A stretch of 64,000 nt of DNA from Halovivax cerinus (GTDB taxonomy: Archaea; Halobacteriota; Halobacteria; Halobacteriales; Natrialbaceae), in contig NZ_CP101824.1 in assembly GCF_024498195.1 (NCBI RefSeq), positions 3,286,001-3,350,000 of the forward strand, in the 5' to 3' direction. Each line of letters opens with the position of its first letter. Within the stretch, counting starts at the first letter, position 1. The position numbers were made by a program, and so were the translations under genes. The notes under the pieces are model-generated. The model was not told the DNA's origin, did not search any database, and saw nothing but the letters and a program-made list of their open reading frames with translations. This document shows, in pieces, positions 1-9,044 of this stretch.

Positions 1-132
1 GGTGACCGACTCGACTGGGGTGAGTGACACCGATAGTGATGAGTTTGCTCCGCCCGAGATGCACGCACCGAGCCGCGGGGCTCTCCGCCACCAGAGGGGT
101 TTTTTCGGTGCCGGTAAAACACCCATCCGCCT

Positions 133-1122
133 ATGGAGTACGTCACGCTCGGCAACACCGGGACGACGGTATCGCGACTCTGCTTCGGCACCTGGCGCTT
201 CGGCAAGCGCCACGGTGACGAGGTCGAAACAACGAGGGAGGAAGCACACGACCTCCTCGACGCCGTCGCAGACCACGGCATCAACTTCATCGACACGGCG
301 AACGTCTACGGCGACCCCGACGGGACGAGCGAGGAGTGGATCGGCGAGTGGCTGGAGGATAGAGACCGTGAGGACTTCGTCCTCGCCTCGAAGGTCTACT
401 TCCCGTTCGACGGCTGGGGCGAACCGGGTCCGAACGACTCCGGGCTCGGACGCAAGCACATCCGCCGCCAGATCGAGGGGACGCTCGACCGGCTCGGGAC
501 GGACTACCTCGACCTCTACTACATCCACCGCTGGGACGACGAGACACCCATCCGCGAGACCATGCAGACACTGACGGAACTCGTCAGGGACGGGACAGTC
601 AACTACCTCGGCGCCTCGTCGATGGCCGCCTGGAAGTTGACCAAGGCGCTGTGGACGAGCGACGTCGAGGGACTGGAACGGTTCGACGTCACCCAGCCGA
701 TGGTCAACGCCGCCCACTACGATCAGGTCGGCGACTACCTCGACGTCTGCGCCGATCAGGACCTCGCCGTCTGCCCCTACTCGCCGCTGGCCGGCGGCTT
801 CCTCACCGGGAAGTACGACCGCGCCGACGACGGCTCCGTCGAGGCCCCGGACGGCTCGCGCGCGACGCTCGAAGATCGCTTCGGCGAGTACTACGCGACC
901 GACACCGCCTGGGACGTCCTCGACGCGGTCGAGGCCGTCGCCGACGAGCGAGATGCCTCGCCCGCGCAGGTGTCGCTGCGCTGGCTGATGGACCAGGACC
1001 GCTTTACCTGCGTGCCGATCGTCGGCGCGCGAACGCCCGACCAACTCGAAGAGAACGTCGGCGCCGTCGACGTCGATCTCACCGACGACGACGTCGAACG
1101 GATCGCCGAGGCTCGACAGTAA
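133..1122 (+). CDS. Aldo/keto reductase
   Basis: This 329-residue cytosolic protein belongs to the aldo/keto reductase family, which reduces carbonyls with NAD(P)H on a TIM barrel. The catalytic tetrad is readable: D54 and Y59 in FIDTANVYG, K87 in LASKVYF and H132 in YYIHRWDD. The C-terminal VPIVGARTPDQLEENVGA is the usual cofactor-phosphate segment. The length is typical for the family (about 320-340). A T-rich stretch at 100-107 lies about 27 nt before the ATG and could be a weak TATA element of a leaderless transcript. The gene converges on the heme synthase gene downstream. The substrate cannot be told from sequence. Confidence 0.93.
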   Translation: MEYVTLGNTGTTVSRLCFGTWRFGKRHGDEVETTREEAHDLLDAVADHGINFIDTANVYGDPDGTSEEWIGEWLEDRDREDFVLASKVYFPFDGWGEPGPNDSGLGRKHIRRQIEGTLDRLGTDYLDLYYIHRWDDETPIRETMQTLTELVRDGTVNYLGASSMAAWKLTKALWTSDVEGLERFDVTQPMVNAAHYDQVGDYLDVCADQDLAVCPYSPLAGGFLTGKYDRADDGSVEAPDGSRATLEDRFGEYYATDTAWDVLDAVEAVADERDASPAQVSLRWLMDQDRFTCVPIVGARTPDQLEENVGAVDVDLTDDDVERIAEARQ

Positions 1123-1183
1123 CGACCGCCGAAACGGCTACTCGTCACGTTTTCGAGCGTCGAACGGGACCGTTCCGACCCGC

Positions 1184-2617
1184 CTACAGGACGATCATCG
1201 CGTCGACGAGAATCGAGACGAGGACGGCACCGAGGAAGGCGTTCGACGCGTGGAACGTCCGCATCGCTGCGCGCTCGGTCCGGGCAAAGTGCAGTTCCAC
1301 CGCGGCCGCGAGGAAGATCCCGCCGAAGACGACGACGGCCGTCGCGTAGATGGCTCCGAGGTCGGTCACCCAGGCGAGTGCGGCCGCACCGACGAGCGTC
1401 GCGCCGAGGTAGTAGACGATGTGCTTTCGGGTGACGGTGTCGCCGCGAACGACCGACAGCATCGGGAAGCCGCCGCGCTCGTAGTCTTCGCGATAGGCGA
1501 GCGCGAGGTTGTAGAAGTGCGCGGGCGTCCAGAGGAAGATGAGACCCGCGAGCGCGAGCGCCGGGGCGCCGATCTCGTTCGTGACGGCGGCCCAGCCGAT
1601 AAGGGCGGGCAATGCACCGGCGAACCCGCCGATGACCGTGTTCTGGACCGTATTCGGCTTCAGAACCAGCGTGTAGACGACACTGTAGAAGACGATCGCG
1701 ATCAGACCGAGAGCCGCCGCGAGCGCGTTGATCGTAAAGAAGACCGAGATGGATGCGCCAGTCAGGACGAACCCGAACAGAAGCGCGTTGGTGACGGGAA
1801 CCAGGTCCGTGGCCAGGGGCCGGTCGGACGTTCGTTTCATGCGGCGATCGACGTCGCGTTCGAGGACGTGATTGAACGTACCGGAGGCGCCGATGGCAAG
1901 CACGCCGCCCGCGAGGGTAGCCACGACGGTCTGGGCATCCAGGTCGGGCCCCGCAGCGAGAGCCATCCCGGCCGCCGCGACGAGACAGAGCAGCCACATC
2001 AGTCGCGGCTTGGTCATCGAGAGGTACGCTTTCACGCGTAATCGAAGTCTGTCGAAGCGGGAATCGGGGAGCGTGCGCTGGGACGCATCGGGCTCCTCGA
2101 CAACCGGTGCGTCGGGGGTCGTCGCGACCGCTCGATCGATCTCTTCGGTCGCTCCCGTCGCGACCTCGAGATCCCACGCGAGTGCGAGGACGACGGTGCC
2201 GAAGACGACGACGCCGAGTCCGAGGTGTAATCCGGGGACGATCGCGTCCGATCCCATCGTTGCGGTCACCGCACCGACGGCCACCTGCACGGCGTACAGG
2301 CCGAGGCCGGCGAGCAGGGTGTAGCGGACGCGACGTGTGGCCGCACCGAGCCAGGCGACGACGGTCGTCGCCAGTAGGAGTCCGGCGACGAGGACGGCCG
2401 CGATCCGGTGACCCAGCGCGATAGCCAGTTCCGTCTCGGTCAGGGGGTCGACCGGCTGGCCGCACCCCGGCCACGCCGAGCAGGACGCGGCCGCGTCGGT
2501 GATAGACGTCGTCGCGCCGACCACGACGAGGAGGTAGACGCCGAGGGCCGTCGCCGCGAGTAAACCGGCGAACCGGGCGTGGGTGTCGATCGGCGACGGA
2601 AAACGGTCTGAAGTCAC
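1184..2617 (-). CDS. ctaB: CtaA-like domain fused to protoheme IX farnesyltransferase
   Basis: A 477-residue polytopic membrane protein. The C-terminal part (about 200-477) is a UbiA-type protoheme IX farnesyltransferase, shown by MTKPRLMWLLCLVAA, the NHVLERDVDRRMKRTSDRPL motif with its Asp-rich diphosphate site, and a later YREDYERGGFPML loop. It would convert heme b to heme o for terminal oxidases. The N-terminal part (about 1-165) has four hydrophobic segments and resembles half of a CtaA/COX15 heme A synthase, with GHRIAA carrying a likely heme-ligand His. The start is a GTG; a TATA-like CCTAAGTAA on this strand about 29 nt upstream supports it. Whether the N-terminal half is active in heme a synthesis is unknown. 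Confidence 0.92.
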   Translation of the reverse strand: MTSDRFPSPIDTHARFAGLLAATALGVYLLVVVGATTSITDAAASCSAWPGCGQPVDPLTETELAIALGHRIAAVLVAGLLLATTVVAWLGAATRRVRYTLLAGLGLYAVQVAVGAVTATMGSDAIVPGLHLGLGVVVFGTVVLALAWDLEVATGATEEIDRAVATTPDAPVVEEPDASQRTLPDSRFDRLRLRVKAYLSMTKPRLMWLLCLVAAAGMALAAGPDLDAQTVVATLAGGVLAIGASGTFNHVLERDVDRRMKRTSDRPLATDLVPVTNALLFGFVLTGASISVFFTINALAAALGLIAIVFYSVVYTLVLKPNTVQNTVIGGFAGALPALIGWAAVTNEIGAPALALAGLIFLWTPAHFYNLALAYREDYERGGFPMLSVVRGDTVTRKHIVYYLGATLVGAAALAWVTDLGAIYATAVVVFGGIFLAAAVELHFARTERAAMRTFHASNAFLGAVLVSILVDAMIVL

Positions 2618-2710
2618 GGTTCCTGTCGGATACTTCGCCCGCCGTTACTTAGGGATCCCGCTTTCGTGGCGGTCGAGCGTCGGTCGGCCGACCGCAGTCT
2701 GATGGATCCG

Positions 2711-2998
2711 CTACAGTCCCATATCATCGGCCGACTCGGGTACCGGCAGTTCGGTCGGGTGAACCGAGAGCAATTCTGCTGCGTGATCGATGGCCATGTC
2801 GAACCCGTAGTAGCGCTCCAGTTCGGCGCCGTCGGGCGACGGCCGGACCGATACCATCGCGTACCCATCGATGTTCTGGGCGAGGACAGCCGTCTCGCCG
2901 CCCGACACCGCCTCGAAGACGAGCAGTCGCTCGTCGGCCGTTTCGCGATACGTAGCTGTGATCCCGTCGGCGCGTTCGGTCGTCTCCTCGTCGCTCAT
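2711..2998 (-). CDS. Conserved haloarchaeal protein, function unknown
   Basis: A 95-residue acidic soluble protein. I chose the ATG at 2998 because an AT-containing promoter-like stretch (GGTTAGACTG on this strand) sits about 28 nt upstream and the upstream extension is not haloarchaeal-like in composition. It has alternating beta-type segments (ERLLVFEAVSGGETAVLAQ, YAMVSVRPSPD) followed by YYGFDMAIDHAAELL, which looks like a small alpha/beta fold. No catalytic motif, transmembrane helix or metal site is visible. It is divergent from the PadR gene at 3171. I recognise the type as a conserved small haloarchaeal protein but cannot assign a function. Confidence 0.75.
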   Translation of the reverse strand: MSDEETTERADGITATYRETADERLLVFEAVSGGETAVLAQNIDGYAMVSVRPSPDGAELERYYGFDMAIDHAAELLSVHPTELPVPESADDMGL

Positions 2999-3170
2999 AG
3001 TGGGTGCTCTCCCCGCGCGACAGTCTAACCTGTCGATTCGGATCGCAGCCAGATCGCGTTCTCCAGTAACCGAACGTTCGGTTCGCTCCGAAGCGTACCG
3101 ATACCATCCGGGTCCGACGTGACGCGTCCGAACCGAAAGGCCCGACAGCGAGCACACCGGATACCCTCAC

Positions 3171-3449
3171 ATGACGAGGTGGCTCCAGAGTGGCCGACGA
3201 CGGGACATCTGTTACCTGCTCGCCGGCACGGACGGCCGGCGCGGCCAGCAGCTCAAATCGGCCCTCGAATCGCACTACGACGAGCGAATCGATCCGTCCG
3301 GTTTCTACGGATCGCTCTCGGCGCTGGTCGGCGCCGGATTCGTCGAAAAACGTCCCGACGGCGTCCACGACGTCTACGCACTCACCGATGCGGGGGCTCG
3401 GCGACTCGAGGCGCACGTCTCGTGGATGGAAACGCAGACGACGCGGTGA
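3171..3449 (+). CDS. PadR-like winged-helix transcriptional regulator
   Basis: A 92-residue protein that is essentially one winged helix-turn-helix domain of the PadR type. It shows ICYLLAGTDGRRGQQLKSAL (helix 1-2), then the recognition region GFYGSLSALVGAGFVEKRPDG, and the wing HDVYALTDAGARRLEAH. The GFY-x-SLSALV-x-AGFVEK pattern is the PadR signature. It lacks the C-terminal dimerisation coiled coil of full-length PadR proteins, as is common for the short haloarchaeal members. Its target is unknown. It lies head-to-head with the small unknown gene at 2998 and converges on the geranylgeranyl reductase gene. Confidence 0.85.
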   Translation: MTRWLQSGRRRDICYLLAGTDGRRGQQLKSALESHYDERIDPSGFYGSLSALVGAGFVEKRPDGVHDVYALTDAGARRLEAHVSWMETQTTR

Positions 3450-3463
3450 CGCCGACAAGATCG

Positions 3464-4768
3464 CTACTTGAACTCGAACGCGGCGGAGACGTTCCCGCGC
3501 TGTTTGTTCACCGGTTTCGGCAGGAATCCGTCGAAGTCGATCGCGACCTTTTCGCGAAGGAACTCGGAGAGCAACGAGACGTCGTCGACGTGCAACAGCT
3601 TCGCGATCGCCAGCGGGTTGGCGTTGTTCGCCTTCCGGAGTGAGGCCTCGTCGAGGCTCCCCAGATCTCGCATGAACCGATCGTAGCGATCGTTGTCCGC
3701 GAGGTAGAGCAGTTCGGTCATGAGCAGTCGAGTCCGGTGGTTGGGTGCGACGTCGCGGTGCCAGAGCCGGTCGTAGATGCTCAACTGCTCCGCGCTGGTG
3801 TCGGTCATTCCCCTGTCGAGGGCGGCGTCGACGGTGATCGCCGCCGCGCGCGCAGACTTCATCCCCTTGTGGATTCCCTCTCCCCAGACGGGGTCGATGG
3901 TGGGAACGGCGTCGCCGATCGCCATGAACCGGTCAGTCGAGAGGTCACCGGGCATCTGGATGTGTGCGGAACCGCGGTGCTGGACGCCCTCCTTGCGCTC
4001 GGCGTCGGCGAATCGGGGGTCCCTGTCCAGCCAGTACGCCATGTAGTCGTCGACCGAGAATCCCTCGCGGGCGTTCTCGCGGTGACTGTCGTTCTGGATG
4101 TAACAGAGCCCGACCTTCGCCTCGTCGGCGCCAGTGTGGAAGATCCAGGAGTACCCACCGGGCGCGATGTCGTGGTCGAGGCGAAGCATCATCGCGTCGG
4201 TGAGGTCGCCGTACTCGGGGTGGTCCAGGTCGACCCCGGTGAGTTCGTACTCGATCCCGATGGCGTGGTTCTCCCGTTCGAGTTCGCTCACGCCGAGCGC
4301 CTTCGCCAGCGGTGCGCTCGGACCGGTCGCGTCGATCGTGATCTCGGCCCGGACCTCCTCGGAACCGTTGTACTCGACGCCGACGATATCGCCGTTCTCC
4401 ACGATCGGACCGGTGACACGCGCGTCGAACCGATACTCGGCGCCCTTCTCGCGGCCGTCCTCGACGAGCCAGCGCTTGAAGTCACCGAACTCGAGGACCG
4501 CACCAGCGTGATGGCGCGTGAAGTGGTCGTTCGGCGATTCGAGGACGACCTTGTCGGTGTAGTTCATCACGACCTCGTCCGGGACGCCGAAAGAGGTGAT
4601 CATCGACGGGAACGTACCGGCCGTCGACTTGTTGCTGGTCCGTGGGAACTCGGCTTCGTCCTCGGTCTCGAGAACGACAACGTCGTACCCGCGGTTCGCC
4701 AGGTCGCGCGCACATTGCGCCCCAGCCGGGCCGGCTCCCGCCACGATTACGTCGTACTGTTCGCTCAT
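3464..4768 (-). CDS. Geranylgeranyl reductase family flavoprotein
   Basis: A 434-residue FAD-dependent reductase of the geranylgeranyl reductase family, which saturates isoprenoid chains of archaeal lipids or related prenyl compounds. The N-terminus has the dinucleotide motif VAGAGPAGAQCARDLANRGY and the acidic end of strand 2 (VVVLE). GDAVPTIDPVWGEGIHKGMKSA is the second FAD motif, near residue 290. I prefer the ATG at 4768 over an in-frame start six codons upstream. A strong TATA (CATTATACA on this strand, about 4790-4797) lies 26 nt before it, giving a leaderless transcript. Which isoprenoid it acts on is not determined. Confidence 0.9.
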   Translation of the reverse strand: MSEQYDVIVAGAGPAGAQCARDLANRGYDVVVLETEDEAEFPRTSNKSTAGTFPSMITSFGVPDEVVMNYTDKVVLESPNDHFTRHHAGAVLEFGDFKRWLVEDGREKGAEYRFDARVTGPIVENGDIVGVEYNGSEEVRAEITIDATGPSAPLAKALGVSELERENHAIGIEYELTGVDLDHPEYGDLTDAMMLRLDHDIAPGGYSWIFHTGADEAKVGLCYIQNDSHRENAREGFSVDDYMAYWLDRDPRFADAERKEGVQHRGSAHIQMPGDLSTDRFMAIGDAVPTIDPVWGEGIHKGMKSARAAAITVDAALDRGMTDTSAEQLSIYDRLWHRDVAPNHRTRLLMTELLYLADNDRYDRFMRDLGSLDEASLRKANNANPLAIAKLLHVDDVSLLSEFLREKVAIDFDGFLPKPVNKQRGNVSAAFEFK

Positions 4769-4966
4769 TGAGACACACTTATCCATCCTGTATAATGAGT
4801 CTTGGTGAATCGATACGGCGAACGGACAGCGGAGTAGGGTGGAGCAACTCCCCGCAAAACGGGTTTCGAGTAGGATCGAGACGCTGCGACGGCGCGAGAG
4901 CCACCTCGTGGGCCGGCTCGGGAGTGAGACGGGCGTCTCACCCGTTTCGGGAATCCCGAGTCGCGT

Positions 4967-6139
4967 TCACCCCAGCAATCGGTCACCGATCGTGTTCCGC
5001 AGGACCTCACTCGTGCCCTCGTAGATCTCGTTTAACTTGGCATCGCGATAGAAGCGCTCTGCAGGGAAGTCCTTCGTGTAGCCGTACCCGCCATGGATCT
5101 GGATGCCCTCGTTGGCGACCTCGCGCGAGACCTCACTCGCGTAGAGCTTCGCCTGTGCAGCCGATTTGATGTAGTCCTCGCCGCGGATCTTGTCGTCCGC
5201 TGCCCTGTGCATCAATAGCGTCGCGGCCTGGATCTTGGTGTCCATGTCCGCGAGTTTGTGCTTGATCGCCTGGAATTCGCCGATCGGCTGGCCGAACTGT
5301 TCGCGCTCGGTCGCGTACTCGCGCGCTTCGTCGAAGGCGGCCCTGGCGATGCCGACGCCGCGAGCCGCGATCGTGATACGGCCCCCGTTCAGCGTTTTCA
5401 GCGCCTGGACGAACCCGTCACCCTCGTCGCCGAGGCGGCGGTCGGCCGGAATCTCGAGGTCGTCGAACCGCAGTTCGGCGGTCGGACAGCCCTTGTCACC
5501 GAGCTTATCCTCCGTCCCCTCGACGTGGAAGCCCTCGTCCTCGTCCGCCCGGACGACGAACGACGAGATGCCCCGGTTGCCGGCCTCCGGGTCGGTCTTC
5601 GCGAAGACGGTGATCGTCTCGGCGACCGAGCCGTTCGAGATCCAGAGTTTGCCGCCGTTCAGACGGTACGCATCGGGCTCTGCGTCGGCATCGTCCGCAC
5701 CGTCGCCGACCGGCTCCGCAGTCGTCTCCATCGCGGGCACGTCGCTTCCTGCGCCAGGCTCCGAGAGGGCGAATGCGCCCACCTCCGTGCCCTCGGCCAG
5801 CGGTGTCAGATAGCGTTCCTTCTGGGATTCGGTGCCAAACTCGTAGAGCATGTTGCCCGCGAGTGACGTGTGCGCGGCGACGATGGTACCGAGCCCGCCG
5901 GACCCGCGGGAGATCTCCTCCAGACCGATGGCGTAGGAGTGATAGTCGAGGCCGGCACCGCCGTACTCCTCGGGGAACGGCATCCCCATCAACCCGAGGT
6001 CGCCCATCTCCGTGACGAGGTCACGGGGGAACTCGTCCTCGCGGTCGATCGCTGCCGCCCGCGGGACGACCTCCTCGTCCACGAACTCGGCGACCACGTC
6101 CCGAATCTGGCGTTGTTCGGCCGTCAGCGTGAAATCCAT
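4967..6139 (-). CDS. Acyl-CoA dehydrogenase
   Basis: A 390-residue acyl-CoA dehydrogenase, the FAD enzyme of the first beta-oxidation step. The family features are present in order: MDFTLTAEQRQIRDVV at the N-terminus, the FAD/substrate region FALSEPGAGSD (about 125-135), LWISNGSVAE, the middle beta domain, and the C-terminal IHGGYGYTKDFPAERFYRDA followed by YEGTSEVLRNTIGDRLLG. The Glu of YEGTSE is at the usual catalytic-base position for short- and medium-chain members. The start at 6139 gives the normal family length, and GTAAAG on this strand lies about 27 nt upstream. With the HbdA-like and enoyl-CoA hydratase genes elsewhere in this window it could serve fatty-acid or amino-acid degradation. 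Confidence 0.94.
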   Translation of the reverse strand: MDFTLTAEQRQIRDVVAEFVDEEVVPRAAAIDREDEFPRDLVTEMGDLGLMGMPFPEEYGGAGLDYHSYAIGLEEISRGSGGLGTIVAAHTSLAGNMLYEFGTESQKERYLTPLAEGTEVGAFALSEPGAGSDVPAMETTAEPVGDGADDADAEPDAYRLNGGKLWISNGSVAETITVFAKTDPEAGNRGISSFVVRADEDEGFHVEGTEDKLGDKGCPTAELRFDDLEIPADRRLGDEGDGFVQALKTLNGGRITIAARGVGIARAAFDEAREYATEREQFGQPIGEFQAIKHKLADMDTKIQAATLLMHRAADDKIRGEDYIKSAAQAKLYASEVSREVANEGIQIHGGYGYTKDFPAERFYRDAKLNEIYEGTSEVLRNTIGDRLLG

Positions 6140-6183
6140 ACGTGCAGTACCGCGGCTCGCTCCTTTACAGTTATCACTCCGTC

Positions 6184-6237
6184 CGAACGTCGGCGCGCTC
6201 GATCGTGGCCCTCCCGTCGAACGTCGGCGCGCTCGAT
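6184..6237. repeat. 20-bp direct repeat in a divergent intergenic region
   Basis: The sequence CGAACGTCGGCGCGCTCGAT occurs at 6184-6203 and again, identical, at 6218-6237, a period of 34 bp. It lies between the divergently transcribed acyl-CoA dehydrogenase and squalene synthase genes, upstream of both likely promoters. It may be a local duplication or a paired protein-binding site. Confidence 0.85.
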
Positions 6238-6348
6238 TGCGATCGTCCGGCCAGTGACCGACCGTGGACGCGCGGTCGCGTACGATCGCGATGGCGGCGG
6301 CTCGTCCAAGACGTTTTTCAGTACCGTACCCGTAGAGCCTGTACGTTG

Positions 6349-7401
6349 ATGTCAACCGGCCCCACCGATCTCGACGCGGAGACGGACCTCGAGTGGTGTT
6401 TCGAGGCAGTACACGGCGTTTCGAGGACGTTCTCCATAACGATCGATCGGCTCGAAGAGCCGATGGCCCGCCAGATCTGCGTCGGCTACCTGCTATGTCG
6501 GATCGCCGATACGATCGAAGACGCCGGTCACGTTCCCCCGTCCACGCAGACCACACTCCTCACCGAGTACGACAGGGTCCTGGATCCGACCGACGAGTAC
6601 GCGGCCGACCAGTTCGTCGAAGCGGTCGATCCCTGGCTCCCGGAACCCGCCGAACGGTCGGCTGACTGGACCGTCGTGGCCCAGACACCCCGCGTCCTGC
6701 GTGCGTTCGAGGCCTTGGACGAGGAACCTCGTGAGATCATGCGCGAACCGGTCCGGGAACTCGTCGACGGCATGGCGATGTTCACTGACCGCTACGCGGA
6801 CGAAGGTGGGCTTCGTCTCCAGACGCTAGAGGAACTCGAAGAGTACTGCTGGTACGCGGCCGGAACAGTCGGTACGCTCATCACAGGGCTCCTCGCCCGC
6901 GGCGCCTCCCGGGAACGTGCGGACGAACTCAGGAGTAACGCGCGATCGTTCGCCCTGCTGTTACAGCTCGTGAACATCGCGAAGGACGTCCAGACGGACT
7001 ACCACGAGGAGAACAACGTCTACCTCCCTGCGGAGTGGCTCGCCGAAGAGGACGTCGCGCCGGAGGCCGTCACCGACGACCACAATCGCGGGGCCGTCAC
7101 CACCGTAATCAGGCGTGTGGTCGGTCGCGCCGAGGAGTACGTAGACGACGCCCACCGATATTTAGAGACCGTCCCACAACACCGAGGGAACACGCTCTCC
7201 GCGTGGGCGATTCCCTACCTGCTCGCCGTCGGGACGCTCAGAGAGTTGCGAGAACGTCCCGAGGACGTCCTTCAGGAGGGTAACGTCAAGATCTCGCGCG
7301 CCGAGGTGTACGCCCTCATCCAGCAGTTCGAACGGGACGTCTCTCCGTCCGGCCTGGCAGATCTTCGCCTCGAGATGGCCAGTAAACCGCTCCACGAGTA
7401 G
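6349..7401 (+). CDS. Squalene synthase (phytoene/squalene synthase family)
   Basis: A 350-residue head-to-head prenyl transferase. Both Asp-rich Mg-binding motifs are present: CRIADTIED in the first third and NIAKDVQTDYHEENNVYLP in the second. The sequence HGVSRTFSITIDRLEEPMAR and the DTIED form of motif 1 fit squalene synthase (two farnesyl diphosphates to squalene) better than phytoene synthase; a clear phytoene synthase is found separately at 55147. Squalene and its derivatives are normal haloarchaeal membrane lipids. The start is the ATG at 6349, with GTTTTTCA about 33 nt upstream. The longer upstream open frame crosses the direct repeats and is not convincing. Confidence 0.88.
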   Translation: MSTGPTDLDAETDLEWCFEAVHGVSRTFSITIDRLEEPMARQICVGYLLCRIADTIEDAGHVPPSTQTTLLTEYDRVLDPTDEYAADQFVEAVDPWLPEPAERSADWTVVAQTPRVLRAFEALDEEPREIMREPVRELVDGMAMFTDRYADEGGLRLQTLEELEEYCWYAAGTVGTLITGLLARGASRERADELRSNARSFALLLQLVNIAKDVQTDYHEENNVYLPAEWLAEEDVAPEAVTDDHNRGAVTTVIRRVVGRAEEYVDDAHRYLETVPQHRGNTLSAWAIPYLLAVGTLRELRERPEDVLQEGNVKISRAEVYALIQQFERDVSPSGLADLRLEMASKPLHE

Positions 7402-7419
7402 GAGAGCCCGATTCTTCGA

Positions 7420-8751
7420 TTAGCCCTCGACCGCCGCCAGCCGTCGCCCTGCGAACGCGACAGGACCGCCGAACACGACGACGACTCCACTCCAGACGGC
7501 GACGAGCAACCAGTACACGGGTACGCCGAACCCCCGTGGAGCGAGCACCAGCGACAGACATACGGCCGCGAACATCGTCACGAGACCCACGAGCACAGCG
7601 AGGGAACCGACGGGTATCGGTCCGGAACTGCGCTCAAATGCGTATCCCATCGGCAGGAAGAGAGCGGTGGCCAGGGCAAACGGGAACGTCGTCGTCGCGA
7701 ACCAGCCCCCGAGGAGCCAGAGGAGTGCTCCTGTACAGAGTGCAACGGCCACCGCGAGTGTCGTTACCCCACGAGCGGTGCGGGGCGGATCACATCGACC
7801 GATCACGATCCCGAGTGCGCCGTACCCGACGCCGAGTGCCGCGAGCGCCCCGAGCCCGGGACTGAAGAGGCGACCGCCGGAGGCAACGCTGGCGACGGGA
7901 AACGCGAGCGCGCCGAGCGCACCGACCGCGACGAACAGGCGTTCGAGCGTGGCCAGATCCCACGCGTCACGGCCTCGATCGAGACGGACGACCAGCAGCC
8001 CGGCCAGTCCGACGGCGATTCCTGGGATCACGCCGACAGGGCCGCCCTGTGCGACCGCCGGCGGGACGACCTCTCCGGCGATCGTGGCGTAGCCGTTCAC
8101 GGTGTCGACGACACCACCATCGCCATACGCGAGGTAGGTTCGCCGATCGAAGTCGCTGTCGAGCGGCCCGTCCGCGCTCGCGGTCCACGTCGCGGCGGAC
8201 CCCCCGACGCGAGCGCCAGGTGGCTCGGTGACGATGGTCGTCCCTGGCGGTACATGGATCGTCACCCGTTCGGCCGCCAGCCCGTACCTGGCGGTTCCGC
8301 CCTCGATCGCGAAGTAATCGACGAGCCAGGTATCGCCGACGCCGGGTCGAGCGAGGTCGGCGACGGTGTAGTTCACGACGACGGCGTCACCGTCGACCGT
8401 CGATTCGACGGTCTCGACGTCGCCGTCCGCCGCGTGATAGCGGGCCCAGGCGTCGTCGACCGCAGTCGCGAGTGCGGTCCGATTCGCCCGGTATCGGTCC
8501 GAGGCCGCATCGGAGACGGGGATCCGAGCGCTCCAGACCGAGTCGCCGTTGCCGTCCACGTAGATGTCGAGCGTCCCCGACCCGGTCGCCCCGTCGATGC
8601 CGGCAGACCCGTATTCGGACTCACAGACACCGCAGAGTTGTGTCGGGGGTGGTGCGCCGGCGACGAGGCTCAGGCCGAGCGGACCGACGACCGCGCCGAG
8701 CAGGAGGGCGAGGAGGAGTGACCGGCGCGCGGTACACCACGATAGGGACAT
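7420..8751 (-). CDS. Membrane protein with extracellular domain, unknown function
   Basis: A 443-residue protein with a signal peptide or anchor (residues 8-32, LLLALLLGAVVGPLGLSLVAG) followed by a likely extracellular domain of about 190 residues. That domain has LCGVCESEYG, which may bind metal or form a disulfide, and Thr/Asp-rich beta segments. The C-terminal half has about seven to eight hydrophobic helices. The start at 8751 is supported by a TATA (TTATATG on this strand, about 8775-8781) 26 nt upstream. It is convergent with squalene synthase, with an 18-bp gap. I do not recognise a family with a known role. Confidence 0.8.
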   Translation of the reverse strand: MSLSWCTARRSLLLALLLGAVVGPLGLSLVAGAPPPTQLCGVCESEYGSAGIDGATGSGTLDIYVDGNGDSVWSARIPVSDAASDRYRANRTALATAVDDAWARYHAADGDVETVESTVDGDAVVVNYTVADLARPGVGDTWLVDYFAIEGGTARYGLAAERVTIHVPPGTTIVTEPPGARVGGSAATWTASADGPLDSDFDRRTYLAYGDGGVVDTVNGYATIAGEVVPPAVAQGGPVGVIPGIAVGLAGLLVVRLDRGRDAWDLATLERLFVAVGALGALAFPVASVASGGRLFSPGLGALAALGVGYGALGIVIGRCDPPRTARGVTTLAVAVALCTGALLWLLGGWFATTTFPFALATALFLPMGYAFERSSGPIPVGSLAVLVGLVTMFAAVCLSLVLAPRGFGVPVYWLLVAVWSGVVVVFGGPVAFAGRRLAAVEG

Positions 8752-8772
8752 AGTCGATCGGGACGGCAGTCT

Positions 8773-8783
8773 CACATATAATT
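8773..8783 (-). promoter_or_regulatory. TATA box of the membrane protein gene
   Basis: On the minus strand this reads CGAATTATATG, centred about 26 nt before the ATG at 8751, the spacing of a leaderless archaeal promoter. The remaining bases up to 9044 contain no gene I can support. Confidence 0.6.
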
Positions 8784-9044
8784 CGTTGGGTTCTGAAACG
8801 ATGGGTTCGGATCGATCGGGGCGAACCGGCAGGTTCGACACTCGTCGACGGCCCGTGGGAACAGGCAACGGACATCGACGATGTGTAGGTACAGACGTCG
8901 GGCGACGACGGTGTTTGGGGTACGCCGGCGAAAGACGACCGAGTACAGGATAGGCCAGCGAAAAACGATCATCGTCGCAATCAGGTGGCGACAATTATTC
9001 GCTGGATACGACTGCGGTCGCTACAACGAGGTCGGCTGTTCGGA

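Noticed and set aside
1-132. A gene start or tail at the left window edge
   Set aside because: The short frames overlap in several phases and lack haloarchaeal codon use; probably promoter DNA of the aldo/keto reductase gene.
891-2474. 527-codon minus-strand frame over the aldo/keto reductase and heme synthase genes
   Set aside because: Arg-rich composition typical of an out-of-frame shadow in GC-rich DNA; it overlaps two well-supported genes.
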